DNA from: Betaproteobacteria bacterium
Lineage (GTDB): Bacteria; Pseudomonadota; Gammaproteobacteria; Burkholderiales; SG8-41
Reading direction: 5' to 3'
Length of the DNA: 17,410 bases
NCBI GenBank assembly: GCA_021300125.1
Contig: JAJTHX010000226.1
Coordinates: 1-17,410, forward strand
This document shows, piece after piece, positions 14,623 to 17,410 of the stretch. Positions within the stretch are counted from its first letter, which is position 1; the number at the start of each line of letters is the position of its first letter. The notes beneath the pieces were generated by a model. The model saw nothing but the letters and a program-made list of their open reading frames with translations. It made no database searches and was not told the DNA's origin. The translations under genes were made by a program, and so were the position numbers.

Positions 14623-15439
14623 CCGCAGCCGTACCGCTTTCCAGTCCGGCCTCACCCTGGTCGAGCTGGTGGTGACCATCGTCATCACCGGCATCATCGC
14701 CGCCGGCATTGCGGTATTCATCCAGCGGCCGGTGGAGGGGTACCTTGATGCCGAGCGTCGCGCCGAGCTGACTGACGAGGCCGATACCGCGCTGCGCCGC
14801 ATCACCCGCGACCTGCGCACCGCATTGCCCAACAGCGTGCGTGTGGATGCCAGCGGCAAGTTCATCGAGTTCATCGAGTCCACCGGTGGCGGGCGTTACC
14901 GCGCCGAGCTCGACAGCGGTGGCCTAGGCAACATCCTCGATTTCACCGCCGCGGATGCAGCCTTTGACGTCATCGGGCCCGCGCCCGTGCTCGCCACGGG
15001 CAACCAGATCGTGGTCTACAACCTGGACAGCAGCGGCACCAGCTCGAACGCCTACTTCGGTGACAACCGCGCCGCGCTGACCAGCACCGCGGCGCCGCCG
15101 GTGGCGATTGCCTCGACCCTGTTTCCCGAGAGTTCACCTGCGCGGCGTTTTCATGTCGTCAGCGGTCCGGTGACCTACGGTTGCACCGGCGGCCAATTGA
15201 TCCGCTACTCGGGTTATGCCTACAACATCGCACAGGTGGCGCCGCCTGCTGGCGGCAGCAGCGCGGTGCTCGCGGGCAACGTGGATGTCGCCAATTGCAG
15301 CTTCAGTTACAGCGCGGGTTCGCTCGGCGAACGCACCGGCACGGTGTCGATGGTGCTGACGCTGGTGCGCAGCGGCGGCGCCGGCACGCCCGAACAGGTG
15401 CGCCTGTTCCAGCAGGTCCAGGTCAACAACGCACCATGA
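14600..15439 (+). CDS. mshO: MSHA minor pilin MshO (PilW/GspJ type)
   Basis: Minor pilin-like protein, 279 residues, the largest of the set as is usual for the PilW/GspJ class. A 17-residue leader ending in Gly17 precedes LTLVE (Glu22 = +5; Leu at +1) and a hydrophobic helix. RRITRDLRTALPNSVRV follows, typical of this class. The C-terminal region has CSFSY and a second cysteine in GCTGGQL. The start is ATG 14600, inside the end of mshD; ATG 14609 is a possible alternative that would leave a leader of 14. The stop overlaps the mshP start (ATGA). Confidence 0.92.
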   Translation: MHPMRCPDRSRTAFQSGLTLVELVVTIVITGIIAAGIAVFIQRPVEGYLDAERRAELTDEADTALRRITRDLRTALPNSVRVDASGKFIEFIESTGGGRYRAELDSGGLGNILDFTAADAAFDVIGPAPVLATGNQIVVYNLDSSGTSSNAYFGDNRAALTSTAAPPVAIASTLFPESSPARRFHVVSGPVTYGCTGGQLIRYSGYAYNIAQVAPPAGGSSAVLAGNVDVANCSFSYSAGSLGERTGTVSMVLTLVRSGGAGTPEQVRLFQQVQVNNAP

Positions 15440-15933
15440 GCCTGCGACAACTCCGCCAGCGCGGCTTCAGCCTGATCACCGCGATTTTCCTGATCGTGGT
15501 GCTTGCGGCGCTGGGCGCCTACATGGTCATCTTCACCGGTTTGCAGCAGGCCACGCTGCAGGCCGATGTGCTCGGCGTACGCGCCTATCATGCCGCGCGC
15601 TCCGGCGCCGAATGGGCGATCTACCGGGCGCTGGATCCGGACAACACCATCGCGCCGGGGGCCGCGGCGTTTGCCGCTTGTCCGACCGGTGCCCTCAATA
15701 CCATGGGCGGTTCGCTGGCGCCGTTTTCTGTGGTTGTGGCATGTACATCCTCCGATCACACCGAAGCGGGGCGCAGCCTTCGCGTGTTTGCCATCACTGC
15801 CACCGCCTGCAACAGCCCCACTTGTCCGTCACCCAGCCCGTCGGCCGGCTATGTCGAGCGTCAGATTGCCGTCACCATTGCCCGCTGCAAGGATCCGGCA
15901 GCGGTGGCGCCAAAATACGAGTGCGGATTATAA
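15436..15933 (+). CDS. mshP: MSHA minor pilin MshP (PilX/GspK-like, no Glu5)
   Basis: Minor pilin-like protein of 165 residues. The 10-residue leader MSLRQLRQRG is followed by FSLIT, so the usual Glu at +5 is a Thr. The hydrophobic helix and the segment YHAARSGAEWAIYRAL are typical of PilX/MshP proteins. Lack of Glu5 is a known trait of the tip-initiating class (GspK) in related machines. Several cysteines occur in the C-terminal domain. The ATG overlaps the mshO stop by 4 bp. It is the last gene of the tightly overlapping mshC-D-O-P block. Confidence 0.9.
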   Translation: MSLRQLRQRGFSLITAIFLIVVLAALGAYMVIFTGLQQATLQADVLGVRAYHAARSGAEWAIYRALDPDNTIAPGAAAFAACPTGALNTMGGSLAPFSVVVACTSSDHTEAGRSLRVFAITATACNSPTCPSPSPSAGYVERQIAVTIARCKDPAAVAPKYECGL

Positions 15934-15970
15934 ATTCAATAAAAACAATGAGTTATATAAATTTTTTCAG
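15931..15970 (+). promoter_or_regulatory. AT-rich promoter-like segment upstream of mshQ
   Basis: These 40 bases hold only 6 G/C, inside an operon of clearly higher GC. They contain TATATAAA (15954-15961), a possible -10, followed by a T6 run. No good -35 is seen at the right distance. The segment could be a promoter for mshQ, an UP-like element or a remnant; the stop codon of mshP lies at its left end. Confidence 0.4.
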
Positions 15971-15986
15971 CATGGCCCAACGACTT

Positions 15987-16035
15987 TGGCTGTGCGGTGG
16001 CCGCACCCCAGTCCGGTATGGAGTTTGCACGGCCA
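15987..16035 (+). promoter_or_regulatory. Structured leader of mshQ
   Basis: The 148-bp gap between mshP and mshQ can fold in two exclusive ways. A local hairpin GTGCGG (15992-15997) with CCGCAC (16001-16006) has a 3-base loop. A longer stem TGGCTGTGC (15987-15995) with GCACGGCCA (16027-16035) has 9 pairs, one a G-U, and encloses a small hairpin GGTG/CACC (15996-15999 with 16004-16007). No known riboswitch consensus was recognised. Confidence 0.3.
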
Positions 16036-16081
16036 GAAGAATGCCTGGTTCCACTGCCGGCAGCGGAGACGGAGCGCGGCG

Positions 16082-17410
16082 ATGCTGAAACGATGGTTGG
16101 TCGCGGGATGCGCAGCCCTGGCACTGCTGGCGCCGGCAGCCGTGTACGCCCAGACCTGCACCAACGTAGCCACCGGCAACTGGGGTACAGCGGCGACCTG
16201 GAACTGCACCGTGCTGCCCGCGGCCCGGGTGCCGACCAATGCCGACAACGTGGTGATCATCAACAACACCACGGTCACCGTGAACATCGCCGATGCGGTG
16301 GCGGGGTCGGTCACTATTAATGGTGGCGCCAATTCCAGCAGCCTGACCCTGGGTGCCGGCAGCGCGCTCACCGTGACCAATGCCGGCGGGCTAAGCGGCG
16401 ATGTCGTGATCAACGCACCGACCGCGGGGGTGACCAAGCAGGTCAATGTCGCCACCCAGACCCTGACGGTGACCGGCAACGTCACCATCAACGGCGGTAC
16501 TACCACGGCTTCGGCGGCCAATATCGCCCAGCTCTCGGTCACCACCGGCACCGTCAACATCGGCGGCAACCTGGTAATGACCGGCGGCACGGTGCAGAGC
16601 TTTGCCCAGATCGCGCTGACCACCGGCACCATCAACGTCGCTGGCAACATCGCGCTCACCGGCGGCGGCGCAGCCAACAGGGTGGCGCGGATCAGTATCA
16701 CCGGCGCCAGTGCTGTGGGCGCCGGGGTCAATGTCAACGGCACCCTCAACATCAATGCCACCGTCGCGGCTTCGTCCACGGTCACCCTCGGCACCGGCAG
16801 CCGCATGCGCGTCACCGGTGCGGTGACCAACAACGACACGCTGAACATCGGCGCCGGCCTGTTCACCGCGCAATCGACCTTGACCACCGGCACCGCGACC
16901 AATGCCATTGCCGCCAGCACCACGGTCACCACCGGCACGCTCTCAGTGACGGGTGATACCACGGTCACTTCGGGCACCAATGGCCTGAAAACAATGACCC
17001 TGGGCAACGGCACGATGACGCTGTCGGGTAATCTCAATGTCACCGCGGCTCCGGCCACGCTCGACACCGGGGATGCCACCGTGAGTGTCACCGGCACCGG
17101 CACCCTGAATGTCGGTGGCAGCGCCACCGTCACCGGCGGCACCAATGCCAACCGCGACGCGCTGCTGACCGTGAGCGGCGTCAGTGGTGTCGGCGCCGGC
17201 ATCAATATCAGCGGTGGTTTGACCATAGCCGCGACCGCAGCCGGCTCGTCGACGGTGAGCCTGACCAATGCCTCGAGCCGGATGACCGTGAATGGCACCG
17301 CCGGGGTCATCAACAACGACACCATGACGGTGGGTGTCGGCATCTTCGGCATCACCAACGCCGGTGCAACCCTGACCATCGGCAGCGGGGCCAGCACCAT
17401 TGCTGCGACG
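16082..17410 (+). CDS. mshQ: MshQ-like secreted repeat protein, partial (3' end outside window)
   Basis: The frame from ATG 16082 stays open for 443 codons to the last base. GGAG at 16071-16074 with a 7-bp spacer supports the start. Residues 1-24 form a signal peptide (CAALALLAPAAVYAQ). The mature N-terminus begins with two cysteines around GNWGTAATWNC and PTNADNVVI, a segment found at the start of many repeat-rich surface proteins. The rest is Thr/Gly/Val/Asn-rich, with short strands such as GTVNIGGNL and GTLNVGGS repeating every 20-30 residues, suggesting a parallel beta-helix. Its place after mshP is that of mshQ in Vibrio. A tip-associated or adhesive role is inferred; no pilin signal is present. 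The domains that would confirm the family lie beyond the window. Confidence 0.8.
   Translation, partial: MLKRWLVAGCAALALLAPAAVYAQTCTNVATGNWGTAATWNCTVLPAARVPTNADNVVIINNTTVTVNIADAVAGSVTINGGANSSSLTLGAGSALTVTNAGGLSGDVVINAPTAGVTKQVNVATQTLTVTGNVTINGGTTTASAANIAQLSVTTGTVNIGGNLVMTGGTVQSFAQIALTTGTINVAGNIALTGGGAANRVARISITGASAVGAGVNVNGTLNINATVAASSTVTLGTGSRMRVTGAVTNNDTLNIGAGLFTAQSTLTTGTATNAIAASTTVTTGTLSVTGDTTVTSGTNGLKTMTLGNGTMTLSGNLNVTAAPATLDTGDATVSVTGTGTLNVGGSATVTGGTNANRDALLTVSGVSGVGAGINISGGLTIAATAAGSSTVSLTNASSRMTVNGTAGVINNDTMTVGVGIFGITNAGATLTIGSGASTIAAT
16460..17410 (+). repeat. Internal duplication of about 159 codons within mshQ
   Basis: Unit 1 covers residues about 127-285 (16460-16936) and unit 2 about 286-443 (16937 to the window end, possibly continuing). 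Matching landmarks lie at nearly constant offset: TLTVTGN at 127 with TLSVTGD at 286; VGAGVNV at 212 with VGAGINI at 370; and NNDTLNIGAGLF at 250 with NNDTMTVGVGIF at 411. ASSTVTL and GSSTVSL, and SRMRVTG and SRMTVNG, also correspond. The units have diverged, so this is an old duplication. Confidence 0.7.

Noticed and set aside
15987..16035. GEMM-type c-di-GMP riboswitch before mshQ
   Set aside because: The conserved riboswitch core sequences that I know are not present; only generic stem pairing is seen.
15972..16088. 38-codon frame between mshP and mshQ
   Set aside because: It overlaps the mshQ start, has no ribosome binding site and its residues coincide with the hairpin-rich leader. A leader peptide cannot be excluded, but nothing supports it.
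15967..17400. 477-codon open frame on the minus strand, Val/Pro/Leu-rich, across mshQ
   Set aside because: It is the antisense of the repetitive Thr/Gly-rich mshQ frame, which has a signal peptide, a ribosome binding site and family-like repeats. Such repeats give long open antisense frames with a monotonous composition.
1..17410. CRISPR arrays, insertion sequences, tRNA or phage genes
   Set aside because: No regularly spaced direct repeats, transposase motifs, terminal inverted repeats with target duplication, cloverleaf structures or phage genes were found when reading through. The only large repeat is inside mshQ.

Overview
The window is GC-rich proteobacterial DNA with short intergenic gaps, many overlapping start and stop codons, and no rRNA, tRNA, CRISPR array, insertion sequence or phage gene that I could find. 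Gene content and order (gpmI-envC-ctpA beside a rhodanese/grxC/secB/gpsA/trmL block, followed by MSHA pilus genes) point to the Beta- or Gammaproteobacteria. The PglL-type glycosyltransferase and the GCTA(G/T)AAT-type promoters lean towards Betaproteobacteria, but I cannot settle the class from sequence alone.

Region 1 (1-3684, minus strand) is a cell-envelope and glycolysis operon read right to left: gpmI (phosphoglycerate mutase), envC (degenerate LytM-domain activator of cell-separation amidases) and ctpA (S41 C-terminal processing protease, cut off by the window edge before its catalytic residues). A very AT-rich 77-bp divergent promoter region separates it from a plus-strand PglL/Wzy-type O-oligosaccharyltransferase gene (3762-5507).

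Region 2 (5464-8750) is a conserved housekeeping block: membrane-anchored rhodanese (yibN), glutaredoxin 3 (grxC), export chaperone secB, a periplasmic double-SH3 protein and gpsA. It ends tail to tail with trmL, a tRNA wobble methyltransferase on the minus strand.

Region 3 (8774-17410, plus strand) is a mannose-sensitive hemagglutinin (MSHA) type IV pilus operon in the order mshE-G-F-B-A-C-D-O-P-Q. It comprises a c-di-GMP-binding extension ATPase, an inner-membrane platform protein, seven proteins with class III (prepilin-type) signals, and the first 443 codons of a large secreted repeat protein (MshQ). mshE is preceded by a promoter and a leader with competing hairpins and a C8 tract. mshB has a consensus -10 box. 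mshA, the major pilin, has the best ribosome binding site in the window and is followed by a terminator-like hairpin plus T-tract, so it is probably made in excess over the overlapping minor-pilin genes mshC-D-O-P. mshQ has its own AT-rich, structured leader. The MSHA genes usually found upstream of mshE (mshH to mshN, including the secretin) are absent here, and trmL/gpsA occupy that position.

Taken together, the pilus module would be c-di-GMP responsive (MshE), expression-tuned around MshA, and possibly glycosylated by the PglL-like enzyme. The most unusual parts are the regulatory leaders of mshE and mshQ, the mshA-mshC attenuator-like structure and the internally duplicated MshQ.
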